NCBI RefSeq assembly: GCF_901709675.1
Contig: NC_051103.1
Location: forward strand, 359,501 to 423,500
DNA from: Syngnathus acus
Lineage: Eukaryota; Chordata; Actinopteri; Syngnathiformes; Syngnathidae
Length of the DNA: 64,000 nucleotides
Direction of reading: 5' to 3'
Each line of letters begins with the position of its first letter. Within the stretch, counting starts at the first letter, position 1. The position numbers were made by a program, and so were the translations under genes. Shown piece after piece: positions 23,338-34,914 of the stretch. The notes under the pieces were generated by a model. That model saw nothing but the letters and a program-made list of their open reading frames with translations, did not search any database and had not been told where the DNA came from.

Positions 23338-26300
23338 CTACAAGTAGGAGGAATTACAGGTCATCATACCTCAGAATCATAAATTTAAATGTTTTAGCAC
23401 ATGCTCATATAATAATAATAATAGTAATAATAATAATAATAAGCTGCGAGGAGCTATAAAGGGCACCCGCATTCCTGGCAACGTTGGGGCACTGGCACAT
23501 TGGGATGCTGGCTCATCTGAATTTGAATTTTGTGAAGATACATCAGAAAATACATTAAATTAAAAATATCGGATAAAATATTACCTTTATTAAAGGATAA
23601 AAATGTGGCAAAATGTAAAAGGAAATAAAAAATGGCCGAATTCCTGTTGAGTTCCAGAGAAATCTTATAGTTCGGGTTGTTGCATATACTCCAAATTTGG
23701 ATAGATTTTGGTGAAACTGTCAACCGGGAGTGTTTTGTTCAAACTGTGTAAAAGGCACGAAAATGCAATTTTTCATCTCACACAATAAACTCATAAAATA
23801 ATGATTATTTCCCTAAGTGTGATGTGTAAGTTTTGTATGTTTTCTCAAATGTTAAGACCATCAAAACCAATGTAGTTTTCTTTGCAAACACCGTGTTGCC
23901 ACGGCAACAGTGTTGGCCAAAATGAAAAGCTTTGCTTGCATTTTGTATCTTGAACATCTCTAGTTGATGCAAAATAAAAAGTTTTGCTTTTCTTTGTCTT
24001 GAACATTTAAAAATCTCTCGGAGTTATTTAATGTGTGACCTCTATAGAAGCCAAAAATGCAGCCAAATATTAAAGCATATTCAAAATGGCTGACTGACAT
24101 TTTTAGATCCAGTAAATGGCTCCAAGAGACCTTAAGCTGTTAGGTAAACAGTGCCACCAAATATTCGTAGATCTAGGTGAAACGTACAACTAGCGCTGCT
24201 TAGTTGAAATTTTGTCGAGGGACACTGTCGTGTCTGTCGTGGTGAAGGAGCTGAGCTGAAAGGCAAAGCTCTCTATTTACCAGTTGGTCTCCATTTTTAC
24301 CCTCACCTATGGTCACGAGCTGTGGGTCATGACCGGAAGAACGAGATGTCCAGATACAAGCAGCCATAATGCATTTCCTCCGCAGGGTCCGGGCTCTCAC
24401 CTAGAGAGAAGCTCAGTCATCCACGAGGGCATCTGGTTAGGATGCCTCCTGGACTTCTCCCTGGTGAGGTGTTCGGGGAGGTAGGCCCTGAGTACAACCC
24501 AGGACATGCTGAGGAGACTATGTCTCTCTGCTGGCTTGGGAACGCCTTGGGATCTCTTAGGTAGAGCTGGCCCACCATGCATATTTTTGCAATGTGGGAT
24601 TAAACCGGAGTACCCAGTGGAAACCCACGGAGGCACGGAGATAACATGCAGACCCTACATAGGAAAGCCGGAGCCTAAATCACATCATGCCCCTCTGAAG
24701 TGTGAGGTGGACACAGTGCGCCACATTCCAGAAATTTACATATTACAGCATTTTATTTTTCCCCCAGATGGCCACGTAACGCTTAATAAATGTAATGCTG
24801 AGTAAATGTGAAACACTGTCTTACCAATGAAGATGCCACTACGGCTTGGGGATTCGGCAATGTAGTTTTTATCAAGATTTCCTGCCAGCGCCCAGATAAC
24901 AACTGGGTAGTCAATGAGGACGTAGCGCATGTGCTTGTCAAGGAATACATTCTGCAGGAAAAACCTAAAAGAATTTGTAAAATCCTTTTTGAAGAACATA
25001 AAGCAAATAGACATAGTATGTGGTGTGTTTGTGTATATCATGCATACCAAGCAAGTAGCATGAAAGTCAAAATACAATAGCACACTGTGGCAGCATTTGT
25101 GGGAGACACATTTGCTGTATAGGTCAGCACAATGGCCAAGTTGATGAGCGTGGCAATGGTTGTCCATGCTGTGTAGATCATCACACCATTTTGAACCTGG
25201 AGTCATATCAGAATGTCACATTTAGTGATTTACCTTAATGAATGTGATCGATGTAGGTTCCACGAACCAGTATGCGAATGAGCAACAGGTCCATTTTGTG
25301 GTATTCCTTGAGCCAGGCTCCATAAACGTGAAGACCATGACAGGCAAAAGAGATCATGCCATAGTTTGTGCCAGCAACCAGAATTAGGAAAACAAGTGCG
25401 GCAATCATCCACCTTTGGAAATGTGTCAAAAACATGTAATCAGAACCAATGTTCAATTCTAATGTCAAACATTCAATACTTCACTAAAATGCTTTGACTC
25501 GCATATGAATGTAAGTGACATTCTGCTCTTAACATGTTGTTGATCCACTCTTTGCAGCTATAAAAGCTTCAACTGTTCTGGAAAGGCTTTCCACAAAGTT
25601 TAGGAGTATGTACCGTAATTTTCGGACTAAAAGTCGCTCCGGAATATAGGTCGCATTAGCCATAAAATGCACAATAACGTGAAAAAAAACATATATAAGT
25701 CGCTCCGGAGTATAAATCGCATTTTGGGGGGAAATTTATTAGACAAAATCCAACACCAAGAACAGACATGAACGAGCAACAACAGGCTAAACGATAGGTA
25801 TGCTAACGTGACATAAACACAAACGAAAAGCTGAGAACGGGCCTGACGTAACATTCAGAGTTATTAAAAAAAACTATGACATAAATAACACGTTTATAAA
25901 ACCATCTGTGTCACTCCAATTCATTAAATCCATCGATCGTCCTTTGTCAAGGATGGGTGCGCGCCGCTGATGGCGCTTGCACTTCAAAATATTCCACAGG
26001 CCCATATAACGATATATAAATTAGACATCAAATAACTATTATATAAGCAATAATATTATCAAACCATCTGTGCACTCTAAATCATTAAATCCATCGATCA
26101 AATTCCTCGTCCCTTGTCAGCAACGCCGCGCGTGCGCCCTGACGTCAGCCTCATCGTTATTCCACAGATCTAGTATATAACTATATTGTAGCGTTAACAA
26201 AGTACAAGGAAAGACGTGCGTTTGGTAAACGGCTCTTTATTTAACAAAACAAGGCGTGTGGCGGCGTGGACTTCCAGCCACGGAGGTGGAAGAGAGATCC

Positions 26301-29300
26301 ATAGAATAGGACCGGGCGTGTGTAAAAGCCATGACCGAGCCCCATCCACCGTCCCCGGACAGCCACCCGGCCGAGCGCCGGCCCCCGACTTCTATCCACG
26401 GAGGTGAAAGAGAGCTCCGTAGACTCCAAATCCTTAAATCCTTCAAACTCTTCGTCCTCCGTGTCACTTAGAAACAAAGCCACTAATCATGCCGGTAGTA
26501 TGTGGGGCCCTTCGTCATCTTCGTCATCCTGTGATCAATCTTTGTCCTTTTTGTAAACAACCGCCGTGCCACGCCGCACCGCACTGCTGACGTCACTTGA
26601 AATTCAAATTACAGTAATCCCTTGCTACATCGCGGTTCGATTTGAAAAAAATCACAGATAAGTCGCTCCTCATTATAAGTCGCCCCCCCACCCAAACTAT
26701 GAAACAAAACGCGACTTATAGTCCGAAATTTACGATAATATATATGACTATTTTAAAATTTTTCCAGAAGGGTGTTTGTGAGGTCACACACTGATGTTGA
26801 ACTGATGTTGGACAAGAAGGCCAGCTCTAAGTCTGATCCAAATCAGACAAAATATGTGCTTTTTGGTTGAGGTCAGGATTTAGTTTAGGATAGTCAAATT
26901 CAGCCACACAAAACTCTTATTCATGTTTATATGTACCCCACCTTGTGCACAATCTGATTGGAACATGAACAGACCATCCCAAAACTTTCTGACAAAGTTT
27001 TTTTCATTGGAACTAATAGGAACTAACAATTTTGGAAAATGCCATGCACTCTATATTATGGAAAATTCAATGCTCTCAATTTTGTGGGAACGATTCTTGT
27101 TCCAATGTGACTGTGCATCAATGCACAATACAAGAGCCATAAAAATATGGATGGATAGATGAATAAATGAACTTGATTTACCTGCACAGACTCTTGATCT
27201 CAACCCGAAAGAAAACCTCTGGGATTAATTATAGCACAGATTGAGACCCAGGTCCCCTCGTCCAACATCAGTGTAACCTCACTAATAAACTTAAAGACAA
27301 ATGGTCAAAAATTCCCTTAAAATGACTTAGATATTGTGGAAAGCAACTTTGTGGAAGGCCAAAGCTGTAGCTGTTTTTCTGCAAAAATGGACCAACACTG
27401 TAAACCCCACGGATTAAGAATTGTTGTCACTTCGATTCATATGTAGCAAAGGTTAGGTAATAATGGAAATGTATGTTACAAAATGAAGTTACACAAATAC
27501 GTTGTACCTTTTGACTCAATGACTGGTTAGGAGTTGTACTAAACTGGAAAAAATATGTGCAACTTGCTGGAAACACATGAAGTTACAAGATGTGTTGGAT
27601 AACACTTGCCGTATATAAGCAATATAACCCGTTTGCTGTGTTTCAAATGCAGACTAAAGTAATTTGGATAATTCAATAATTGATTGACCTTTGTTAGAGG
27701 TCACATACTAAAAAATATCACTGAGTTTGTTCCACCTTAAACAATAAATTGATTTGTTGCGCCCTCTACAAATTTCACCAAGGTCCACCAAAATTTGGAG
27801 ACATACAGCCCAATACCTACAAAATGTCTCTGGGGCTCTACTCTAAACTCAACAAGAAGTCGACCATTTTCTGTTTCCTATGCGATTTTGTCTCACTTTT
27901 GACCTTTTATTGAGGTCATTTTTTTTCAAAGTATCTTTTACTCTCATGTAGTTCATTTAAAAACATCCAACAAAAAACTCCTGTAAAAAGACTCTTGGAA
28001 CTATAATCCAACAGAAAGTCCGTTTTTTTAAATTTACTTTGAAATTTAACATAGCTTTGATTTTAAAAGCTGCGGTAACATGATCTCATCCTGTCAAAGT
28101 TTCGCACATTTGATAACAGTACAGGCTTGAAGACATCCATGCACTTATTTTTCATTATAGTGATTGCACCCCCTGCTGGCTACAGGAAATAAGTATTTTG
28201 TTCTTTGATGTATTTATGCGGGTTAACCATCCATCCATCGATCCATCCATCCATCCATCCATCCATCCATCCATCCATCCATCCATCCATCCATCCATCC
28301 ATCCATCCATCCATCCATTTTCTATACCGCTTGTCCCCATGTGGGTCGCGGGCGTGCCGGAGCCTATCCCAGCAGTCATCGGGCAGTTGGCGGGGGTCAC
28401 CCTGAACTGGTTGCCATCACACAGAGACGAACAATCATCGCACTCACACCCACGGGCAATTTGGAGTGCTCAATCGGCCTCCCAACCATGTTTTTGGGAT
28501 GTGGGAGGAAACCCACGCGGGCACGGGGAGAACATGCAAACTCACCAGTGGTGGAATTGAACCCACACCCTCCTAACTGTGAGGCGGACGTGCTAATCAG
28601 TGCCGAGCCGATGCAGGTTGGCGCGATCTACTTAATGTTTTCTAGGAAGAGTGTTTTGGTTTTCATGACGCTAAAACACTAAGCTTGTGAGGTTTTGCCC
28701 TGGCAATGATTTGCCCAGAAAACCATTTTTGGATCTAAACATACATGAACACTCATGAAACTTTGTATACACATCAGGGCCGAAAGAATTCATCAATATA
28801 AGTTTAAGGTACGATTTAAAATAAAAATGGCTCTGTGGTGCCCCCTACACATTTTTAATGAAGCAGCCCTGGTTGTACGTTTCGCTTATGACAGACCAGG
28901 AAATTTGGGAATTTTTTAGTGGTCATTTAAATTTGTAAGTAAGTAACAAAGACATTATTTGATCTGTACTTTAGCTCTAGTTGTTTTGTTTGTTTTGTTA
29001 TTACAAATGTTTTCAACGGTCTGTCTAGATAACTGCATTTTTTTTTATTTTTATTTAAATCATGCATAAACAAAGGATCATATTCTTCATACTGCTCCTT
29101 TCACACCCTAACTAGCCTACTCAACATCCGTCCGTCCGTCCGTCCGTCCGCCCATCTATCCATCCATCCATCCATCCATCCATCCATCCATCCAATTTCA
29201 ACACCGCTTATCCTGTTCAGCGTCACAGGGGGTGCTGGAGTATATCCCAGCTGACATTGGGCAAAAGGCAGACAATGCCCCGAACTGGTGTTGCGGGGCA

Positions 29301-30953
29301 CATATACACCGCAACAACTAATCACACCCACATACCGCCACTGATTGGGAACCGATCTCACGCTGCCCAATCACAAGTCAGGCACACCATCAGTAACGTC
29401 AGCCTACTCAACTTGGAGTTTTAAATTTCAATGGTTTATCTTCATGTCAAATGCCTTTTTCAAATCAATGACTCCACTATTTGTACATATACTTTATTTA
29501 TTCATTATTCATGCTGTTCTGATTTGATATTTTTATTAATGCTAAAATTGTACCTCTATTAGTTCAATAACCAAACCAACTCTCTTATTAATTGCTTTCA
29601 ATCAAACTTGCAAATTTTTGAACATTTATTCCTTCAGGAAAAGTGACAGCAATTATACTGTTTTATAATTTTCAAAACTGGATTTTTAAGCTTCCTGATT
29701 CAAAGAGGGAATATTGGCTGTTTTATTTGCTCTGGAAAACCCCCTGCTATAAATAGATTGTAGTCAGTATATATATTGTATAACACAGAGGTTCAATTAC
29801 AGTATGTAATCAATAGTAAGTTTAGCATTTTTATATGGAGTCCATTACAATCAGATTGTCTATTTTGTTGTTGTTTTCATACATCTAGAAGTGTTTTATT
29901 CTCCTTCACCTTGCCTTAAAACGTTGACTGTATTGACCTGTTACTCCTTTTCAGCAATTTTTCTTTGTCCCTGAGTTTGTTAATTGTTTGCCACTGAAAA
30001 AAAAAAATCGAATTTGTTGAACACTTCATCCATGTTAATCATTGCGTTGTTGTTCTTAAAATCGTTTGGTAAATACTTTGATGTTGATTTTCTCCCTATT
30101 ACATTGTTTAAAAATGTTCATAATGATTTTAATAATGCTCCTTTTTTTGGTTGTCTATATAGGTTGGTTAATCAGTTTATACAGAATCACCCCAATGTAA
30201 AAACAACTTTGTATGTTTTCTTGTAAGCTGTGGTTTTTAGGCTTTTGTACATTTGTCTTGGTGAACCTTTTTAGAATTCTTTTAGATGTCTGATTAAATA
30301 TAATTATAATCAGAGTGACATGAACATGAAAAAAGCACATTGTAACTTGCAAATGTAATGTCATCAACAACATCTTGTAAGTCATGCTCATGTAATTGCA
30401 CATTATAAAAAGCATACGCTCGGTCCCAAACAAGCAGCCAGGCGATATTGAAGCACAGATTGAGACACCAGCAAATAAAGAATCCGTAAGGAAAGACTGG
30501 GGGACTGCAGTAAACATAGCCATAAGCATTCCTGTGAGAAACACAAAATATTAAGAACAACAACAAATGTTTAATATAGTGAAGACAAGATGGCCTTTTG
30601 GTAAATAAATTATTGAAATGTTTGTACTTTCTGCAAAGGTTAGCCAGGAAGTAGATAATCACGAATGTCAACCACACGTAGATAACGCTCCATATACTGA
30701 AGGTCCATCCCGACGGGGTGACCTCCGTCACAAAAACATCAGACACGTTGCCTGTGGTGGTACTGAAGGGTCCTGTACAAATTAGAGGTGCAGTGTTCAT
30801 CAAATGCAACGGTCACATGAGCTTTATCCCACGTCGTGTTTGCTTTTGCTTACCTACTCCCATAACAGAAAGAGCGTTGACCACCAAAGTGACACTATAG
30901 ATCACGATAGACAACAATATGGCAACAAGGCGTCCAGCATTGTGTTTCCCCAT
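23186..30953 (-). CDS. Multi-pass membrane protein resembling TspO/MBR-like proteins (7 coding exons)
   Basis: The joined exons (30953-30854, 30772-30628, 30531-30418, 25412-25268, 25196-25048, 24964-24825, 23337-23186) give 945 bases, that is 314 residues plus stop. All introns begin GT and end AG and every phase agrees. The protein has a short cytoplasmic start, about nine hydrophobic helices and a polar tail ending KRALR. The most recognisable motif is [16 protein letters not shown] in exon 2, the tryptophan-rich signature of TspO/MBR-like proteins; TNY, YGAWL and PVVIWAL follow in later exons. N-glycosylation sites are NVS in exon 2 and NVS in exon 5. A splice acceptor just upstream of the start (AG at 30964-30963) suggests an intron in the 5' UTR. 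Cargo is unknown: TspO binds porphyrins and steroids, but extension to this longer protein is inference. Confidence 0.8.
23409..23442. repeat. (TAA)n microsatellite
   Basis: An imperfect run of about eleven ATA/TAA triplets in the last intron. Confidence 0.85.
24540..24730 (-). repeat. Degraded copy of the CCAT-tailed tRNA SINE
   Basis: It keeps catgcatatttttgcaatgtgg, ggaaacccacggaggcacgg and gtgaggtggacacagtgcgc in the order of the complete SINE at 39672-40041. The tail is lost and many substitutions are present. It lies just downstream of exon 6. Confidence 0.7.
24825..24964 (-). CDS. TspO-like gene, coding exon 6
   Basis: The acceptor is aattcttttag and the donor gtaaga. It encodes [34 protein letters not shown] and SPSRSGIFI. 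Confidence 0.83.
25048..25196 (-). CDS. TspO-like gene, coding exon 5
   Basis: The acceptor is tgactccag and the donor gtatgc. It encodes [20 protein letters not shown] and [20 protein letters not shown], helices 6 and 7 with a glycosylation site between. The open frame listed from 25206 in another register is a shadow. Confidence 0.82.
25268..25412 (-). CDS. TspO-like gene, coding exon 4
   Basis: The acceptor is catttccaaag. It encodes helices 4 and 5 with [17 protein letters not shown] and [19 protein letters not shown]. The donor gttcgt is weak, but it is the only choice that keeps frame with exon 5. Confidence 0.78.
25540..27410. pseudogene. Tc1-like transposase remnants in inverted arrangement, with nested element
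   Basis: The left part (25540-25610 and 26738-27020) reads as the reverse complement of a Tc1 C-terminal region (tgttctggaaaggctttcca). The right part (27170-27400) reads forward as [17 protein letters not shown] and MVKNSLK, the family's DLNPIEHLWDEL region. Two opposed fragments suggest a fold-back derivative. A Tigger-like element is inserted at a TA at 25611. All pieces contain stops. Confidence 0.55.
25613..26735 (-). mobile_element. Tigger-like element (TATAAGTCGC group), TA TSD, inside intron 3
   Basis: The ends are ccgtaattttcggactaaaa and tatagtccgaaatttacga, with TA at 25611-25612 and 26736-26737. It aligns in reverse with 31322-32493. On the minus strand it keeps [19 protein letters not shown], an acidic transposase tail, but no catalytic core. 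Confidence 0.8.
28227..28610 (-). mobile_element. CCAT-tailed tRNA SINE, minus strand
   Basis: A long (ccat)n tail (28228-28319) is followed by the body (ttctataccgcttgtcccca) and the tRNA-like head (ctaactgtgaggcggacgtg). Part of the body near 28530 is deleted. It is in intron 3 of the TspO-like gene. Confidence 0.85.
28228..28319. repeat. (CCAT)n microsatellite, SINE tail
   Basis: About 23 CCAT units with one CGAT variant, grown from the 3' tail of the SINE. Confidence 0.95.
29128..29395 (-). repeat. (CCGT)n/(CCAT)n tract and degraded tRNA SINE
   Basis: Five CCGT units pass into about nine CCAT units, then aacaccgcttatcctgttca and ggtgctggagtatatcccag, a diverged relative of the SINE at 28227. 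Confidence 0.7.
29396..30290. other. AT-rich intron sequence
   Basis: Part of intron 3 of the TspO-like gene. I see no exon or named repeat. Confidence 0.4.
30418..30531 (-). CDS. TspO-like gene, coding exon 3
   Basis: The acceptor is tttctcacag and the donor gtatgc. It encodes [20 protein letters not shown] and [10 protein letters not shown] (helix 3). The frame runs open past the donor to about 30296, but that extension is not membrane-like, and exon 4 continues the helix pattern. Confidence 0.8.
30628..30772 (-). CDS. TspO-like gene, coding exon 2
   Basis: The acceptor is tttgtacag and the donor gtacaa. It encodes the loop with [14 protein letters not shown] and the signature [20 protein letters not shown] forming helix 2. 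Confidence 0.85.
30854..30953 (-). CDS. TspO-like gene, coding exon 1
   Basis: ATG at 30953-30951 in the context gccaacaATGGGG. It encodes [20 protein letters not shown] and the end of membrane helix 1, ending in phase 1 at donor gtaagc. A pyrimidine-rich acceptor lies ten bases upstream of the start codon. Confidence 0.78.
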
Positions 30954-31076
30954 TGTTGGCAACTGCTTTGAAATAAAATACACATTACCAGTGTTAGGAA
31001 AGTTTATTTACTCCTCAAAGTAGTTCAAAGTTCACGTCACAATTTTTAATGCACTTGTTCAGTTCATATACTGTAG

Positions 31077-31080
<4 letters not shown>

Positions 31081-31135
<55 letters not shown>

Positions 31136-31167
31136 TGTATATATTTGTATAAATATATATATATGTA

Positions 31168-31214
<47 letters not shown>

Positions 31215-31234
31215 ATATATATATATATATATAT

Positions 31235-31317
<83 letters not shown>
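31081..31317. repeat. Compound microsatellite (GT)n-(TA)n-(GT)n-(TA)n-(GATA)n
   Basis: Two GT runs (31081-31127 and 31172-31212) are separated by TATG-rich sequence, followed by a TA run and about 20 GATA units (31237-31317). A Tigger-like element is inserted at its right end. Confidence 0.95.
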
Positions 31318-31321
31318 TATA

Positions 31322-32493
31322 CCGTACTTTTCGGACTATAAGTCGCGTTTTTTTTCATAGTTTGGGTGGGGGGGCGACTTATAATAAGGAGCGACTTATG
31401 TGTTTTTTTCAAAAATATTCAAAAAAAAAAAAAAAGTGAAACCGCGATAAACGAACCGCAATGTAGCAAGGGATTACTGTAATTTGAATTTCAAGTGACG
31501 TCAGCAGCGCGACGCGGCGTGGCGCGGCGGTTGTTTACATAATGGACAAAGATTGATCACGGGATGACGAAGATGACGAAGGGCCCCACGTACTACCGGC
31601 ATCATTAGCGGCTTTGTTTCTAAGTGACACGGCGGACAAAGAGTTTGAAGGATTTAAGGATTTGGAGTGACACAGAAGGTTTGAAAAACTATTATGGCTT
31701 TTACCCACGCCCGGTCCTACTCTCCGGAGCTCTCTTTCACCTCCGTGGATTGAAGTCGGGGGCTCGGACATGGCTTTTACGCACGCCCGGTCCTACTCTA
31801 CCGCGCTCTCTTTCACCTCCGTGGATGGAAGTCCACGCCGCCACACGCCTGGAAGTTTGTTTTGTTAAATAAAGAGCCGTTTACCAAACCCACGTCTTTC
31901 CTTGAACGTTGTTAACACTACAATATAGTTATATAGTAGATCTGTGGAATAACGACGAGGCTGACGTCAGGGCGCACGCGCGGCGTTGTTGACGAAGGAC
32001 GAGGAATTTGATCGATGGATTTAATTTTTTAGAGTGCACAGATGGCTTGATAATACTATTGCTTATATAATAGTTATTTGATATCTAATTTATATATCGT
32101 TATATGGGCCTGTGGAATATTTTGAAGTGCAAGCGCCGTCAGCGGCGCGCACGCATTGTTGACAAAGGACGATCGATGGATTTAATGAATTGGAGGGACA
32201 CAGATGGTTTTATTAACGTGTTATTTATGTAATAGTTTTTTGAATAACTGAATGTTACGTCAGGGCCGTTCTCAGCTCTTCGTCTGTGTTTATGTCACGT
32301 TAGCATACCTATCGTTTAGCCTGTTGTTGCTCGTTCATGACTGTTCTTGGTGTTGGATTTTGTCGAATAAATTGCCCCCCAAAATGCAACTTATACTCCG
32401 GAGCGACTTATATATGTTTTTTTTCACATTTTTGGGCATTTTATGGCTGATGCGACTTGTACTCCGGAGCGACTTATAGTCCGAAAATTACGG
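31322..32493 (+). mobile_element. Tigger-like element (TATAAGTCGC group), complete ends, TA TSD
   Basis: The left end is ccgtacttttcggactataa and the right end ttatagtccgaaaattacgg, with TA at 31320-31321 and 32494-32495. Copies of cgacttatactccggagcga cluster near the ends. The interior keeps a transposase tail relic ([17 protein letters not shown]) and a stretch resembling the terminus seen at the window start. It is an inverted relative of 25613-26735. Confidence 0.82.
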
Positions 32494-32824
32494 TAGATAT
32501 ATATATATATATATATATCTACCGTAATTTTATATATATATATATATCTCGGTTTTCGAACGTCCCAGTTCTCGAACAAATTGGAGTTCGAACGAAAAAT
32601 TCGAGATTTTTATGCTTCCGATGTCGAACAAAAATTCAGAGGTCGAACCTCGCGAGATGAGCCGATAGGACCCGAGAAAACCCGACCGCGCGGGAATGAA
32701 CTGCAGAACTTTGTCGAGCTTTAACATCACGATAAAGCCGGAACCACCAGAGCTATGTATGCTTATAATGACATTGTCATTAGCCACTTCTGCAAAGTTC
32801 TTAAAAAAAGGCAGAAACAAGTTA

Positions 32825-33999
32825 CCGTTTTTGTCCATGTATAATGCGCAAAATTTAACTAATTTATTGTCCTAAAATCTGAGGTGCGCATTATACATGG
32901 GTACAATTCTTTTTGAATTTTTAAAAAAAAAAGATTTTTTTTTTTTTTTTTTACACGTCAGCTATATAAAGAGCGAGAGTTCAGTTCTCTACCTAAATGC
33001 GTATTACAGGTAATATTTTATTTCACAACACTTTGCCTTGTTCCTTTCTTCTCTGCTGTTCACTTCAAACACGCTCCATACGAACACAATGCTCTCGTAT
33101 CAGACGCTTGCTCGATCACCTGCTCGTTTGCTGTCACAATGTACCCTACACAAATCCGAAACATTTCCGAGTCACGACGAGGGGCAAGTTTTGGTTTCCA
33201 AGGGTGTTTTTATTCCTCTTCAACTTCTCTCCCATACAGAGCCGCCTTTTTCACATGTCCGCACGTCACTTTCCTCTCTTTTCATTTTCACCTAACTGAT
33301 CGCGGTGGTGCCTTTATGGGCAGTCGGAGAAATCAACGCCAACAAAAAAAATACATCCAGCCTAGTTAAGAAATCACCAGAAAGATCACCATGACAATTG
33401 TGAATAATAAATAAATAATTATTATATATATTATATATTATTATTATAATAATAAATAATTGTGATAAATAACTGGAACATCACTCAAATATTGGTGATC
33501 CCGTTGAGAGTCTCATATTTCTTCGCTATCGAGTTTGCTACTGCATGCGCAGTGATACTGACCGGCAGAATAACATTCGGTTGTTCCCAAAGATGATCTT
33601 TTTTCTGAAATAATTTTACGTTTACGGACTTAAGTAACCCGGCCGGGTCATACCAAAGACTATAAAAATGGGACCCATTGCCTCCCTGCTTGGCACTCAG
33701 CATTAATTGGAATTGGGGGGTTAGATCACCAAATGATTCCCGAGCGCGGCGCCGCTGCTGCTCACTGCTCCCCTCTCCCCCAGGGGATGGATCAAAATCA
33801 CACGGGGATGGGTCAAATGCAGAGGACAAATTTCACCACACCCAGATGCGTGAGTGACGATCATTGGGACTTTAAAAAAAAGAAAAAAAAAAAAATTGGG
33901 TGCGTATTATACATGGGTACAGGCTTTTTTCCAGCATCAACATGCCATTTTTAGGGTGCGTATTATACATGGGGGCGCATTAAACATGGAAAAAAACGG
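32825..33999. mobile_element. Tigger-like element of the TATAATGCGC group, TA TSD
   Basis: The left end is ccgtttttgtccatgtataa and the right end ccatgttta-like acatggaaaaaaacgg, with TA at 32823-32824 and 34000-34001. The motif gtgcgcattatacatgggta repeats near both ends. The interior holds AT-rich sequence and a SINE. Related copies are at 55680 and 60065. Confidence 0.85.
33637..33874 (+). mobile_element. tRNA-derived SINE (second family), 5' truncated
   Basis: It contains cataccaaagactataaaaa, ggacccattgcctccctgct, aaatgattcccgagcgcggc and cgatcattgggactttaa, in the order of the fuller reverse copy at 58118-58464. It is nested in the Tigger-like element. Confidence 0.75.
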
Positions 34000-34369
34000 T
34001 ACTCTCGATAAGTTCTTTGCAAAAAGGAAAGAACACCCAGTGGAAGAGTCTTCCCAACCGAAGAGATTTGCGAGAGAGTCAACACCTACAGACGAGTTTC
34101 CCGATTTTTTTATGGAAGGGGATTCACCTTTCAATCAATAAACTTTTTTTTTATTGGTGAAAATACTGTACGTAAGAAAATGTTTTTGCTGTTTTTGCTG
34201 CACACGAACTTTGATACAGTATACTGTATGTTATCTTTCATTAGAATTTCGGCACTTTTTTTTTTCTTTTTTTTTACAATTGGTGAAATTAAGAAAATGT
34301 TTTTGCTGTTTCTTTCACATGATCTTTGATATGTTGTCTTTCATTGGTAAAAATACCCAAAAATACGAC

Positions 34370-34785
34370 TGGGTGCCCAGGACGCTGCTCACACGTTTGC
34401 CTGCTTTGTGTTGTTTTTCACCGATTCACGACCACGGTCCATTGGGCGCCGTTGAACTGGCCTGCCCTTACACCTGTCTATGGACCCCGTGGAGGCTATT
34501 TTGTGTGTTTTGGGGTGTTCTCTTGTATTGAGGGGTGCTGGTTGGCCGCTGTTACTTTTTTTCCTTTGTCTTTTAGCTTTGTTTTGCTTTGATGGCTTTT
34601 ATCTTGAGCACTTTCTGACTTTTGTTGTGGCGCCGTTGTGTGGCAGCCTTGTGAGAGCCTATTGAGTTGCGCTCATGCCATCTGTGTGTCTTTTGTATAC
34701 CCACTCTGTGGTATGGATACTGCTGGGGCCTGAATTTCCCCACCCCTGGGGATCAATAAATATTCAATCAATCAATCAATCAATA
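34370..34785 (+). mobile_element. 3' UTR of a LINE with (AATC)n tail
   Basis: The region ends in tgctggggcctgaatttccc, ggggatcaataaatattc and a run of caat units, the usual 3' end of fish LINEs. No coding part remains. Confidence 0.55.
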
Positions 34786-34914
34786 TGTATGTATATATAT
34801 GTATGTGTATATATATTTTTGTATGTGTATATATACAGTGCCTTGCGAAAGTATTCGGCCCCCTTGAACCTTTCAACATTTTGCCACATTTCAGGCTTCA
34901 AACATAAAGATATA

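Larger units (their letters stand above)
32750..34140 (+). pseudogene. C-terminal end of a TIGD1-like transposase, interrupted at a TA
   Basis: Left of the insertion the frame gives AYNDIVISHFCKVLKKRQKQ. Right of it comes LDKFFAKRKEHPVEE and a tail ending DSPFNQ and stop. Across a single TA the two join in frame, giving the KKRQKQ-x-x-LDKFF arrangement typical of TIGD1-like proteins. The catalytic DDE domain is missing. The insert is 32825-33999. Confidence 0.75.
32543..34143 (+). mobile_element. Tigger (TIGD1-like) transposon relic, split by another element
   Basis: The left part begins ctcggttttcgaacgtccca, the terminal repeat of the family complete at 62748-63521 with its first bases lost. 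Then comes the end of a transposase frame. The right part (34002-34143) completes the frame and a stop at 34138-34140. No right terminal repeat is visible. Confidence 0.72.

Noticed and set aside
25627-25854. Repeated reading frame starting [15 protein letters not shown] (also near 3950 and 32252)
   Set aside because: It lies in the non-coding part of the TATAAGTCGC-type transposon copies and recurs only because the element is repeated.
28155-28405. Frames with repeated MDGW or HPSI residues
   Set aside because: Translations of the CCAT microsatellite.
31049-31412. Frames rich in VCVC, THTH or YLSI
   Set aside because: Translations of GT, TA and GATA microsatellites.
33038-33369. Frames shared with 55862 and 60123
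   Set aside because: They lie in the non-coding body of TATAATGCGC-type elements and shift frame between copies.
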